A DNA stretch of 27,984 bases from the NCBI GenBank assembly GCA_964464385.1, contig CAYXFZ010000024.1:1-27984 (forward strand), given 5' to 3'. The position numbers and the translations under genes were made by a program. This DNA is from CAYXFZ01 sp964464385. Lineage in GTDB: Bacteria > Planctomycetota > UBA1135. Of the stretch, positions 16,724 to 24,902 are shown one piece after another; position 1 is the first letter of the stretch; every line of letters begins with the position of its first letter. The notes beneath the pieces were generated by a model. It did no database searches. It saw only the letters and a list, made by a program, of their open reading frames with translations, and was not told where the DNA came from.

Positions 16724-18805
16724 TCAGGAGGTTCGGCGGTGGGGCTTGGCCCCGGCACCGAATTTGTCCTCGCGCTCCTTGGCCTGCTTGACGAACTCTT
16801 TGAAGTAACCGCGACCCGTTTGCACCCGAGCTTGCACCAAAATGGCCCCCAGGCTGGGTGGATGAATGCGACTCAGGATGCCGCTGGCTCGCTTGACCTC
16901 ACCAGTCACAGTCTTGGCAGCGCAAGTGACCAGCACCACACCATCCACCCGTGAGGCCAGGAGTTCCGCATCTGCGGATTCCAAGATCGGGGGGCCGTCC
17001 ACCAGAATGAAATCCCGATCGGCGTAGTGGGAACGCAAGCGATCCGCAAGCTCATGCAGGGATAGATCCTCAGCGTCGGCCCCAAAGGACAAGCAATCCA
17101 GGTCCCCTGCAGATTTCGAGGTCTCCTGAGTTGCATTGCCCAAGATGAGATCGGCAAGTCCCCCTCTCTTGCCAGAAGAATGGGTCCGACGATCTCCCTC
17201 CACCAACAACACTTTGCGGTCTAGGGCATCCAATTGCTTGGCAATCTGTCCGACCAAGGTCGTATTGCCAACATTACCGCGAACACCGGTGAACAAGAGA
17301 AGATGCGGACCCGGCCCCTCAAAATCGCGGTCGAGGGCTTGAGCAATTCGGCGCAACTGATCCTCGACGATGGGCGCAGATCCTCGAATCTTGTTGCTGA
17401 CGACCCAACCCAAGGGAGAAAAACCGCAGGCAGCATGGAGATCCAAGGCGGAGTGCAGGCGGCGATCCAGGAATTCCAGTCCAATCGGAATTCCCAAGGC
17501 AATGACCACTCCGAGCATGACCACAATCAGCAGGCGATTGAGAAAGTCGCTCTCCCCTCGATTCGGGGCTACGGCATAGGAAACGGGCCAAACAAAACCC
17601 GGCGATTTGGATTCGATGTCGAAAAAGTCGAGGCGTCCAACCAAGGCAACACGCTTCACTTCATCGGCTGCAATTTCAGCAGTGAGGCGGCGACCCAATT
17701 CAAACAACTTGGTTTCGCCGCGAAGTCTATTTTGAAGACCCTCCACGGCCTTCGTGGCCGCGGCCAAGACCGCGCGAGCCTCATGCAACTTGGCCTCTGC
17801 TTTGGCAACTTCCACCTTCTGAATTTGCTCTAAGGCTTGGGTTCGCATTTCCTGAATGCGCGTATCTATTTTGGCCAAATCTTTTTTAAGGGACTCCCAA
17901 CCGGGATGACTCGGCGAAATATTTTCAATTTCAAGGACCAGTTGGCTGCGGCGAGTGGCCAGCGCTTGCAACACATCGTCCAAAGTCGGATCTTGCATCG
18001 CTAGGCCGGCAGATTCGTCATTGTCACGACCACCGGTCCCCAGGACCGTGGCGGGGTAAAGTTCGAGGGATTCCAGTGAAATTTCCGCGTCCTTCACGGC
18101 AACTTTGGCCTTTTCGTGCCGCTCCCGCGCTTTTTTCAAAGTCTCGCGCAGGGGATGGTCCGCATCGCTCCCGAACCCGGGAACATGCAACTCATCGGCC
18201 AAACTCAGGCTACGTTCACGCTTGGTCGTCAACTCCACATCCAATTTTTCCAAGTGGTCAGCGACGACTTGCCGTCGTTCCTTTTCGGCGTGGAAAAAAT
18301 CCTTTTGATGAAAGAGGATGAACGTATCAATGACCGCATTCAAGACCTGGGCTGAGGTTTGCGGACTGGGACTGGAAAGTTTAACCTCGATGAGGTAAGT
18401 CTGGCGCAACGCTTCGGCCTGCAGAGCACGGGACAAGCGCTGGGCGGCGGCAGGAATCGGCTCGCCATCCTTGACCCAAAGACCTTTCTTGTCGCCAAGC
18501 GATTCAATCGCCGCCTTGTGCAAATCGGGACGGCGCAACAAATTGAGCTGACTGTTGCGAAAACTCTCGTACTCAAACTTACCCTTGAGGGAAAGCTCCT
18601 GATCATCCTCCAAGGTTTTGATGAAGGAGCGCGAGACATGCAGCATGGCCTCGGCAGAGAAGGTGGTGGTGGCCGTCTCTTTGGCGTGGTACCAACCTGC
18701 TCCGACAGAAAGCGCAATCACGCCCACGATCAAGGGCATGCGCGATCGCAAGGCAGCGAGCATCGCCAGTTGGCGCGTCGGAGGCGAGGTGGCGCTGGGG
18801 CTCAT
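16724..18805 (-). CDS. Wzz/BY-kinase-like chain-length protein with degenerate P-loop
   Basis: The 693-residue protein has transmembrane helices at about 23-40 and 424-446, with a long periplasmic coiled-coil-rich region between them (about 170-400): the layout of polysaccharide co-polymerases. The C-terminal cytosolic domain is related to bacterial tyrosine kinases. Its Walker A reads RGNVGNTTL (509-517), where MinD/BY-kinase relatives have KGGVGKTT or PGEGKST, so the nucleotide-binding lysine is Asn514. The Walker A' reads VLLVEGDRR with Glu in place of the usual Asp, while Walker B (FILVDGPP, ~599-606) is intact. The C-terminus lacks a tyrosine cluster; Y667 is the only Tyr near the end. 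It probably sets chain length but may not phosphorylate. It starts 12 bp after the export gene. Confidence 0.85.
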   Translation of the reverse strand: MSPSATSPPTRQLAMLAALRSRMPLIVGVIALSVGAGWYHAKETATTTFSAEAMLHVSRSFIKTLEDDQELSLKGKFEYESFRNSQLNLLRRPDLHKAAIESLGDKKGLWVKDGEPIPAAAQRLSRALQAEALRQTYLIEVKLSSPSPQTSAQVLNAVIDTFILFHQKDFFHAEKERRQVVADHLEKLDVELTTKRERSLSLADELHVPGFGSDADHPLRETLKKARERHEKAKVAVKDAEISLESLELYPATVLGTGGRDNDESAGLAMQDPTLDDVLQALATRRSQLVLEIENISPSHPGWESLKKDLAKIDTRIQEMRTQALEQIQKVEVAKAEAKLHEARAVLAAATKAVEGLQNRLRGETKLFELGRRLTAEIAADEVKRVALVGRLDFFDIESKSPGFVWPVSYAVAPNRGESDFLNRLLIVVMLGVVIALGIPIGLEFLDRRLHSALDLHAACGFSPLGWVVSNKIRGSAPIVEDQLRRIAQALDRDFEGPGPHLLLFTGVRGNVGNTTLVGQIAKQLDALDRKVLLVEGDRRTHSSGKRGGLADLILGNATQETSKSAGDLDCLSFGADAEDLSLHELADRLRSHYADRDFILVDGPPILESADAELLASRVDGVVLVTCAAKTVTGEVKRASGILSRIHPPSLGAILVQARVQTGRGYFKEFVKQAKEREDKFGAGAKPHRRTS

Positions 18806-18817
18806 GTCAAACCGACA

Positions 18818-20071
18818 TCAATTGTTGCTACTAAAGGCTCCGCGCACCACGAAGACCTGGATTGCCGGCGCAATTTGGCTAATGAGATAACCAAATTCAG
18901 CCAGATTGGTCTTGGGAACGTAAAGAATGTCGCCGCTGGCCAACTCGGGCATCGTGCCCTGGCCCGTGCGTAAATAATTCCCCAAGTTGACTCGGGCAAT
19001 TTCGCCGGCACCCGGGCGCAAGACCTGAATCTGAGTACGATCGCCTCCGGCGGATGTCCCACCGGCAAGAGCAATGGCATCCACGAGATTCATGCCTGCT
19101 TGGAAGGTCAAGATGCCAGGGCGGGTCACGGAACCCAAGACGTAGATTTTGCGCGGATCGCCGGGGCTCACGACTACGACATCCCCGGCCCGGAGGGGAA
19201 TGTTCATGGCGGGATTGGCATCCTCGTAAAGTTGGTTCAAGTCCAACTTGAGAAGAAGATCTTCGCCGCGCAAGATGGTGCAGAGCGAGGGGAGATTGCC
19301 GGCGGTGTCGGCAGCCGGCCCGCCGGCAAGCGAAAGGGCGTGCAACAACTTGGGCCGCGCCGTCATGCCATACATTCCTGGGTTGGTCACACTTCCCAAC
19401 ACAGAAACTTTGTTCGAATTGTAGGCATCCACCGAAAGGGACACTTCCAAATCGGGATGGGAACTGGCCCAAGCTTCGGAAAGGAGAGTGCGTGCCTCAC
19501 CGCGCGTGAGACCCTCCAGTTTCAACTCGCCCACTAGAGCCAAGGTGATTTGTCCGTCCGGACCCAAGGTGTGCTTGGCATCCAAGCTCGTGCTGTAGGA
19601 ATCCACACGCAGGGACACGACAAGGTCGGGATAAAACTCGCGCCAGGAACGAATGATGAGTTCGCGGGCCTTCTCCCGCGTCAGGCCCTGCAGTTTCAGT
19701 TCGCCCACCAAGGGAATGGAAATGCGACCATCCGGACCCATGGTGTGCTGGGCATCCAATTCCGTGTGACCAAAGGCCTTGAGATCCAAAACATCTCCTG
19801 GATTGAGGCGATAGTCGGATTGGCCCACAATCTTGATATCTATGACGTCTCCGGGACCCAGTCGGTAATCGCCAGAATCTGGCGCCCGCGACTCGAAGAC
19901 CGCCAAGGCCGCAGCCAAATCCATGGCACTGTTGGAGGGAGGCGGAAGGGTAAACCCGGTGAGGTCCGTGGGTGGAGTCACACAAGAAAGTCCAAGCACG
20001 AGCGCGGTCCCCGCCATCCACCTGGGCGGTGCCATTCGAGCCAAGATGGGTGCGGGCGTTCGACCAGACAT
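18818..20071 (-). CDS. Wza-type polysaccharide export protein with duplicated modules
   Basis: The protein has 417 residues from the ATG at 20069-20071, which has GGAG 9 nt upstream (minus strand, 20084-20081); an open frame reaches back to 20281 but overlaps the upstream gene. A hydrophobic leader ends in ALVLGLSC, a possible but imperfect lipobox. The polysaccharide-export domain is unusual. Its opening module (YRLGPGDVIDIKIVG, 69-83) is repeated at 87-101. The following module, containing GPDG..LVGELKL.GLTR, occurs at about 105-158 and again at 163-217. Two SLBB domains follow (KVSVLGSVTNPGMYG... and KIYVLGSVTRPGILTF...). It would form the outer-membrane export channel with the Wzz-like protein encoded just downstream. 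Internal repeats suggest a longer periplasmic neck. Confidence 0.88.
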   Translation of the reverse strand: MSGRTPAPILARMAPPRWMAGTALVLGLSCVTPPTDLTGFTLPPPSNSAMDLAAALAVFESRAPDSGDYRLGPGDVIDIKIVGQSDYRLNPGDVLDLKAFGHTELDAQHTMGPDGRISIPLVGELKLQGLTREKARELIIRSWREFYPDLVVSLRVDSYSTSLDAKHTLGPDGQITLALVGELKLEGLTRGEARTLLSEAWASSHPDLEVSLSVDAYNSNKVSVLGSVTNPGMYGMTARPKLLHALSLAGGPAADTAGNLPSLCTILRGEDLLLKLDLNQLYEDANPAMNIPLRAGDVVVVSPGDPRKIYVLGSVTRPGILTFQAGMNLVDAIALAGGTSAGGDRTQIQVLRPGAGEIARVNLGNYLRTGQGTMPELASGDILYVPKTNLAEFGYLISQIAPAIQVFVVRGAFSSNN

Positions 20072-20145
20072 CACGCGAATCTCCACAGGGGTCGTATCGG
20101 CAAGTGTACCCCCGGAAGGGACGCCTTTCCCCCCAAAAAGAAGAC

Positions 20146-21018
20146 TCAGGGGAGCCGGATGAGGCCCCGAGTCAGGACGCGGATGGCCAAGGGCATGCAT
20201 TCGCGGAAATAACGCGAGCCCAAGCGCCTCGGCTCCTGCAAAAAGCGAAAGAGCCACTCCAGGCCCGTGCGGCGCATCCAATGAGGGGCCTGTTTTACCT
20301 CGCCAACGACATAACTCAGGCTAATCCCCACCGGAATAAACCAAGTTTGGGGCAAAGCGCGCCGCAGGTGATCCATGAGGAATTCGGAGCGGGGCGAGCC
20401 CACGGCCACAAAAACGATTTTTGGGCGGGCCTCCTCGAGAACACCCTCGAGTCGGGCGACCTCCTTGAGGTTCTCTTCAAAGCCAAAAGAGGGGCAATCG
20501 GTACCCACCACGCGCAATCCTGGGTATCGGGCCTGCAGGGCCCGAGAGGCCCCGTCGGCAATGCCCGGGTTGCCGCCCAAAAGAAAAATTCCAACATCCT
20601 GCTTGGCGGCGGCCTCAGAGACACTAAAGATGAGATCAGAGCCCGCAACGCGGCCCGGGACCGGCGTTCCGCGCAGGCGCGTGGCCCACACAAGGGGCAT
20701 GCCATCGATGAGCCGGAGCTCGGCCCGATCCGCCAATTCGCGGTATTCGGGGATGAGGCGCCCGAGGCGCAAGAGAGAAAGGTTCAGGGTCAGGACCACA
20801 CCACCCCGATTTGCCGCCGATTCGGCAAAAATGGACCGGACGGCCTCGTCCTCGGAAACAGAGTGCATCTGGTAACCCTCTAGGGAAACCGTGGGCAGAC
20901 CGTGCGTACCGCTCTCGGGCGCAGGATCAATGCGCAGAGTGGATTTTACCAAACGGGCCAAGGGGGNNNNNNNNNNTCGGTTCCCGCCCGAACCCCTCCA
21001 GAATGTAAGGAAAAGCAT
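20146..21018 (-). CDS. WecG/TagA/CpsF family glycosyltransferase
   Basis: About 290 residues. Family motifs are LTLNLSLLRLG, LRLIDGMPLVWATRLRG (with the catalytic Asp), RVAGSDLIF, GIFLLGGNPGIADGA, VAVGSPRSEFLMDH and a C-terminal KQAPHWMRRTGLEWLFRFLQ followed by EPRRLGSRYF. These GT26 enzymes usually add the second sugar (N-acetylmannosamine or its uronate, or glucose) to an undecaprenyl-linked primer. The family's usual FDF.AG segment is replaced by SLSYVVG. The start is uncertain: an ATG at 21016-21018 precedes a 10-N gap (20967-20976), and a TTG lies just after the gap. Homology begins around SLEGYQMHSVSEDEAV, so the first ~40 residues may not be translated. It is first in a unit with the export and chain-length genes. 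Confidence 0.87.
   Translation of the reverse strand: MLFLTFWRGSGGNRXXXXPLARLVKSTLRIDPAPESGTHGLPTVSLEGYQMHSVSEDEAVRSIFAESAANRGGVVLTLNLSLLRLGRLIPEYRELADRAELRLIDGMPLVWATRLRGTPVPGRVAGSDLIFSVSEAAAKQDVGIFLLGGNPGIADGASRALQARYPGLRVVGTDCPSFGFEENLKEVARLEGVLEEARPKIVFVAVGSPRSEFLMDHLRRALPQTWFIPVGISLSYVVGEVKQAPHWMRRTGLEWLFRFLQEPRRLGSRYFRECMPLAIRVLTRGLIRLP
20967..20976. other. Assembly gap (10 N) near the WecG-type start
   Basis: The gap lies ~45 bases inside the longest reading of the glycosyltransferase gene and hides or disrupts its start region. Confidence 0.99.
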
Positions 21019-21434
21019 TGTTTTTTTTCATGCCTCCGAGGGCGATCGCCGTGGCCCTGTAGGGGACGTGCGCCTCGCGCGCGCAGCAGAAGAAGACTGC
21101 ACACAGAAGCAGAAGAAGATTGGGACAAGGGGGAGCCTAGAGGGGATTGGGTTGGGGGAACACCCAGTACAAGATCCTACCTCAAGAAACATATTCCAGC
21201 ATCCTAGAATTGGCTAAGTTTCCGGGGAATTCGCCCTCCATTTCCCATCCTTTCCTCCTTCTTACACGTTCGTGCCACTGGTCTCCCTGAGGGCTACAGA
21301 AAAACCGTTGGAAATCCTTTTGAAATCAAGTGTTTTCGTCAAATCTGACCCACTCATCTTGGCCAGTTTCTGGGGTGTGGCAGTGTGGTATTCTCTCGCC
21401 AAAGGCCAAAATTTTTGGTCTCATTTCCCCCACC
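21019..21434. other. Divergent intergenic region between WecG-type gene and rmlA
   Basis: About 415 bp without a supported gene. It must hold promoters for the export unit (minus) and the rml operon (plus). I see no convincing -35/-10 pair or sigma-54 site, and rmlA has no clear Shine-Dalgarno. Visible structure: an 8-base T run near 21020-21028, a GC-alternating stretch near 21075-21085, and two copies of AGCAGAAGAAGA-like sequence about 22 bp apart (near 21086-21120). The part nearest rmlA (21280-21434) is clearly more AT-rich than the genes, as expected for a promoter region. Confidence 0.5.
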
Positions 21435-22325
21435 ATGTCTTCTCTCCGCGGAATTGTGCTTGCCGGGGGCTCCGGCACGCGACTCTATCCCTTGACGCGG
21501 GCCGTCAGCAAGCAGCTCCTGCCCATCCATGACAAGCCGCTGGTCTATTACCCGCTGACTACTTTGATGTATGGCGGCATCCGGGAAATCCTGCTCATTT
21601 CCACCCCCCGGGATCTCCCGGCCTACCGCGAGTTGCTCGGCGACGGCTCGGCCTGGGGAATTCGCATCGAGTATGCCGAGCAACCCGAGCCCAAGGGACT
21701 CTCTCAGTCCTTCCTCATCGGCGAGGATTTTCTCGAGGATTCGCGCGCAGCTTTGGTCCTGGGCGACAACCTTTTCTTTGGCCACGATCTAGTCCACACC
21801 CTGCGCCGCGCCGCCGACCAAGAAGAGGGCGCGACCGTCTTTGGCTATGCGGTGCAGGATCCCGAGCGCTATGGCGTGGTCGGTTTTGATACCGATGGCA
21901 AGGTGACTTCCATCGAGGAAAAGCCTGAGAAGCCGGCCTCCAACTATGCTGTCACCGGGCTCTACTTTTACGACAATACCGTGGTCGAAAAGGCAAAGTC
22001 GCTGAAGCCATCGGCCCGCGGCGAATTGGAAATTACCGATCTCAACCGGCTCTACTTGGAAGAAGGTTCGCTCCGCGTCGAAATGCTGGGCCGTGGCACG
22101 GCCTGGCTGGATACCGGCACCCATGCTAGCCTCTTGGACGCCGGCCAATTTGTGCGCGTCATCGAGGAACGCCAAGGTTTGAAGATCGCCTGCCCCGAAG
22201 AAATCGCTTGGCGGCAAAAATGGATTTCCGATGAGCAACTCAAGGCCCTTGCCGAGCCGCTGCGCTCTAGTGGTTATGGCCGCTACCTCCTCGGGCTCCT
22301 CGAGGACGAGGGCCGGGGCCATTGA
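21435..22325 (+). CDS. rmlA: Glucose-1-phosphate thymidylyltransferase
   Basis: It joins glucose 1-phosphate and dTTP to dTDP-glucose, the first step to dTDP-L-rhamnose. The 296-residue protein starts MSSLRGIVLAGGSGTRLYPL, followed by SKQLLPIHDKPLVYYPL (nucleotide and metal binding). VLGDNLFFG, IEEKPEKPASNYAVTGLYFY and GRGTAWLDTGTHASLLDA follow, all typical of RmlA. The ATG at 21435 fits the family start; an in-frame extension to 21330 is not homologous. The stop overlaps the TTG start of rmlC (TTGA, 22322-22325). First gene of rmlACDB. Confidence 0.96.
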   Translation: MSSLRGIVLAGGSGTRLYPLTRAVSKQLLPIHDKPLVYYPLTTLMYGGIREILLISTPRDLPAYRELLGDGSAWGIRIEYAEQPEPKGLSQSFLIGEDFLEDSRAALVLGDNLFFGHDLVHTLRRAADQEEGATVFGYAVQDPERYGVVGFDTDGKVTSIEEKPEKPASNYAVTGLYFYDNTVVEKAKSLKPSARGELEITDLNRLYLEEGSLRVEMLGRGTAWLDTGTHASLLDAGQFVRVIEERQGLKIACPEEIAWRQKWISDEQLKALAEPLRSSGYGRYLLGLLEDEGRGH

Positions 22326-22870
22326 AGGTCACCACCACGGAGCTGCCTGGGGTTTTCCTGCTGGATCCGGTTGTCCACGGCGACGAGCGCGGCTTTTTCA
22401 TGGAGACGCGCAACGAGCAGACCTGGGGTCAACTGGAAATCCCCTCGCGCTTTGTCCAAGACAACCACAGTGGTTCGGCCGAGGGCGTCCTGCGCGGCAT
22501 TCATTACCAACTGAAGAGGCCGCAAGGAAAATTGCTGCGCGTGATTCGTGGCGCGGTCGTAGATGTGGCCGTGGATCTGCGCCGATCTTCGCCGCACTTC
22601 CGTAAATGGGTCGCGCTGCAACTCTCCGCCGAAAACCGTCGCATGGTTTGGATCCCGCCTGGCTTTGGCCACGGATTCCGCATTACCGAGGGCCCCGCCG
22701 AAGTCATTTACCAGTGCACCGAGGTCTATGACGGCGCCGATTCCCGCGCGATCCGCTGGGACGATCCCGATTTGGCTGTGGATTGGGATCTGCCGGCCGG
22801 CGCCGCGCCCATCCTCTCGCCGGCGGACGCCGACGCGCCCTTCTTGGCCGACGCCGAGGTCTATCCTTGA
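22322..22870 (+). CDS. rmlC: dTDP-4-dehydrorhamnose 3,5-epimerase
   Basis: It epimerises C3 and C5 of dTDP-4-keto-6-deoxyglucose. The 182-residue cupin protein has DERGFFMETRNE, the catalytic-His segment LRGIHYQ, LLRVIRGAVVDVAVDLR, and the WIPPGFGHGF metal-free cupin edge, with EVIYQCTEVYDGADSRAIRW near the end. The start is TTG at 22322-22324, overlapping the rmlA stop; no ATG is available nearby and homology (VTTTELPGVFLLDP) starts immediately. The stop overlaps the rmlD start in the same TTGA arrangement. Confidence 0.95.
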   Translation: MKVTTTELPGVFLLDPVVHGDERGFFMETRNEQTWGQLEIPSRFVQDNHSGSAEGVLRGIHYQLKRPQGKLLRVIRGAVVDVAVDLRRSSPHFRKWVALQLSAENRRMVWIPPGFGHGFRITEGPAEVIYQCTEVYDGADSRAIRWDDPDLAVDWDLPAGAAPILSPADADAPFLADAEVYP

Positions 22871-23733
22871 AAATTCTGCTGACGGGTTGCTTGGGGCAAT
22901 TAGGACACGAGGTCCGGGCGCGAATCCCCCAAGGCGTGCAACTTTTGGGCGTGGACTTGCCCGAGTTGGACATCTTGGATCCCGAGGCCATCGCCGATCA
23001 AATGCGCGCCTTTCAACCCGACGCCCTTGTGAACGCCGCCGCTTGGACCGCGGTGGATCAGGCCGAAGAAGAGGAGGCCCGCGCCACGGCGGTGAACGCG
23101 GACGGTGCGGCCAACTTGGCCCGTGCCGCCGCAGCAAGCGGCGCCCGCCTCATTCACATCTCCACCGATTTCGTGTTTTCCGGTCCTCGCGATTCCCCTT
23201 GGCGACCCGAAGACGCACCTTGCCCCGCCAGTGCCTATGGCCGCGGCAAGTTGCAGGGCGAGCGCCAAGTTTTGGACATCCTGCCCGAGGCTCTGATTCT
23301 GCGCACGAGCTGGCTGCACTCGGCGCACGGCGCCAACTTTGTGCGCACTATGTTGCGCCTTTTGGCCGGCGCCGACCCGGTACGCGTTGTCGCCGATCAG
23401 ACCGGCTCCCCAACTTGGGCTGGTAGCTTGGCCGAGACGGTGTGGGCGGCCCTGGCCACGCCCAATTTTCACGGCATCCACCATTGGTGCGATGCTGGTG
23501 CGACCACTTGGCACGCCTTCGCGCAAGCCATTGCCACCGAGGGTCAAGGCGCCGATCTCTTGGAAACGGTCGCTCCCATCGAGGCCATTGCCACTATCGA
23601 CTGGCCGACCCCTGCCGCCCGCCCGGAATACAGCGTGTTGGACACGACCTCGACCGCAACTGCCCTCGGCCTGCAGCCCCGCGACTGGCAAGAGGGCCTC
23701 CGCCGTAATATCCAGGAACTCGCGACCGCATGA
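22867..23733 (+). CDS. rmlD: dTDP-4-dehydrorhamnose reductase
   Basis: It reduces dTDP-4-keto-L-rhamnose to dTDP-L-rhamnose with NAD(P)H. The 288-residue extended short-chain dehydrogenase starts with KILLTGCLGQLGHEV (the GxxGQLG Rossmann motif). NAAAWTAVDQAEEE, HISTDFVFSG and the catalytic YGRGK (YxxxK) follow, then LRTSWLHS. The TTG start at 22867-22869 within TTGA (22867-22870) is chosen because the Rossmann strand begins right there; a longer frame from 22783 is not homologous. Its stop makes ATGA with rmlB. Confidence 0.95.
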   Translation: MKILLTGCLGQLGHEVRARIPQGVQLLGVDLPELDILDPEAIADQMRAFQPDALVNAAAWTAVDQAEEEEARATAVNADGAANLARAAAASGARLIHISTDFVFSGPRDSPWRPEDAPCPASAYGRGKLQGERQVLDILPEALILRTSWLHSAHGANFVRTMLRLLAGADPVRVVADQTGSPTWAGSLAETVWAALATPNFHGIHHWCDAGATTWHAFAQAIATEGQGADLLETVAPIEAIATIDWPTPAARPEYSVLDTTSTATALGLQPRDWQEGLRRNIQELATA

Positions 23734-24833
23734 ACCCCACTCGCATCCTGGTCACCGGCGGCGCCGGCTTCATCGGCGCCAACTACGTGCACTTGCGCAT
23801 GGCGCAAGAGGACACCGAGCGCTTGGTAGTCTTGGACGCCCTCACTTATGCGGGTAACCGCCACAACTTGGCCGACTTTGAGGGGCAATCCAATTACCGC
23901 TTCGTGCACGGCGACGTTCGCAACCGCGAGGCCGTCGAGACCCTACTGCGCGAAGAAAACTTGGACGGCATCGTCCACTTTGCCGCCGAGTCGCATGTAG
24001 ATCGCTCCATCCACGGCCCCGGCGAATTCATGGACGCTAATGTGCGTGGCACTTTTGAACTCTTGGAAGCGGCGCGCTCCGTGTGGTTGGATTCCGCCGA
24101 TGTGCCGCACCGCTTTCACCATGTTTCCACGGACGAAGTTTATGGTTCGCTTGGTCTGGACGACGCGCCCTTTTGTGAAACTACCCCTTTCGCTCCCAAC
24201 TCTCCGTATGCGGCGAGCAAAGCGGCTTCGGATCACGTCGTGCGCGCCTATCACAAGACTTATGGCCTCGACGCCACCATCAGCCACTGCTCCAACAACT
24301 ACGGCCCCTTTCAGTTCCCTGAAAAACTGATCCCGCTCGTGCTCCTCAATTTGTTACACGGCAAAAATGTGCCGGTCTACGGCGACGGCAGCAACATCCG
24401 CGACTGGATCCATGTGCAGGATCACTGCTCTGGGGTGGACGCCATCCTGCGCAAGAGTGCCGGCGGCGAAGTTTATGACTTGGGCGGCAACGCCGAGCGC
24501 CGCAACCTCGACCTCGTCCGCGCCCTCTGCGCAAATGTGGATGCCGCCTTTGCCACCGATGCCACCTTGGCCGAGCAATACCCCGAATCTTTCCCCGCTC
24601 AAGACCGCCCTTGCGAAGATTCCATTTCCTTTGTCGTGGATCGCCCCGGCCACGACCACCGCTACGCCATCAATTGCGCCAAGGCCGCCGCCGACCTTGG
24701 TTTTCAGCCCTCCGTCACCCTAGACCAAGGCCTGCAAAACACCCTCGACTGGTATCTCCAAAACCAGCCCTGGTGGAAACAGGTCCAAGACGGCGGCTAC
24801 CGCGACTGGATCGAGCTGCAGTACGGCAATTAA
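23730..24833 (+). CDS. rmlB: dTDP-glucose 4,6-dehydratase
   Basis: It converts dTDP-glucose to dTDP-4-keto-6-deoxyglucose using tightly bound NAD+. The 367-residue protein has RILVTGGAGFIGANYVHLR at the N-terminus, then LDALTYAGN and HFAAESHVDRSI. The active-site motifs are VSTDEVYGSL and SPYAASKAASDH (YxxxK), with NNYGPFQFPEKLIPL and GDGSNIRDWIHVQDH downstream. Length and motifs match the family well. It is last in rmlACDB, although its product is needed before RmlC and RmlD. A large hairpin follows 4 bases after the stop. Confidence 0.97.
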   Translation: MNPTRILVTGGAGFIGANYVHLRMAQEDTERLVVLDALTYAGNRHNLADFEGQSNYRFVHGDVRNREAVETLLREENLDGIVHFAAESHVDRSIHGPGEFMDANVRGTFELLEAARSVWLDSADVPHRFHHVSTDEVYGSLGLDDAPFCETTPFAPNSPYAASKAASDHVVRAYHKTYGLDATISHCSNNYGPFQFPEKLIPLVLLNLLHGKNVPVYGDGSNIRDWIHVQDHCSGVDAILRKSAGGEVYDLGGNAERRNLDLVRALCANVDAAFATDATLAEQYPESFPAQDRPCEDSISFVVDRPGHDHRYAINCAKAAADLGFQPSVTLDQGLQNTLDWYLQNQPWWKQVQDGGYRDWIELQYGN

Positions 24834-24837
24834 CAAA

Positions 24838-24898
24838 CTCGGCCCAATTCATTGCAACAATTGAAGCCGAGACATTTGTTGCAATGAATTGGGTCGGG
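24838..24898. terminator. Large inverted repeat between convergent units (probable bidirectional terminator)
   Basis: CCCAATTCATTGCAACAA at 24843-24860 is perfectly complementary to 24876-24893. Five further outer pairs, two of them G-U, extend the stem to 24838-24860/24876-24898. The loop is 15 nt. It begins 4 bases after the rmlB stop and ends 4 bases before the stop of the minus-strand kinase remnant, exactly where a two-way terminator would sit. No U tract follows on either strand, so intrinsic termination is not textbook; an RNA-stabilising hairpin or small mobile repeat is possible. Confidence 0.6.
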
Positions 24899-24902
24899 CA
24901 CG

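Noticed and set aside
21019..21434. Small genes or a sigma-54 promoter in the rmlA upstream region
   Set aside because: Open frames there are short, lack recognisable motifs and overlap each other. The TGGCAG-like sequence near 21378 lacks the matching -12 GC element.
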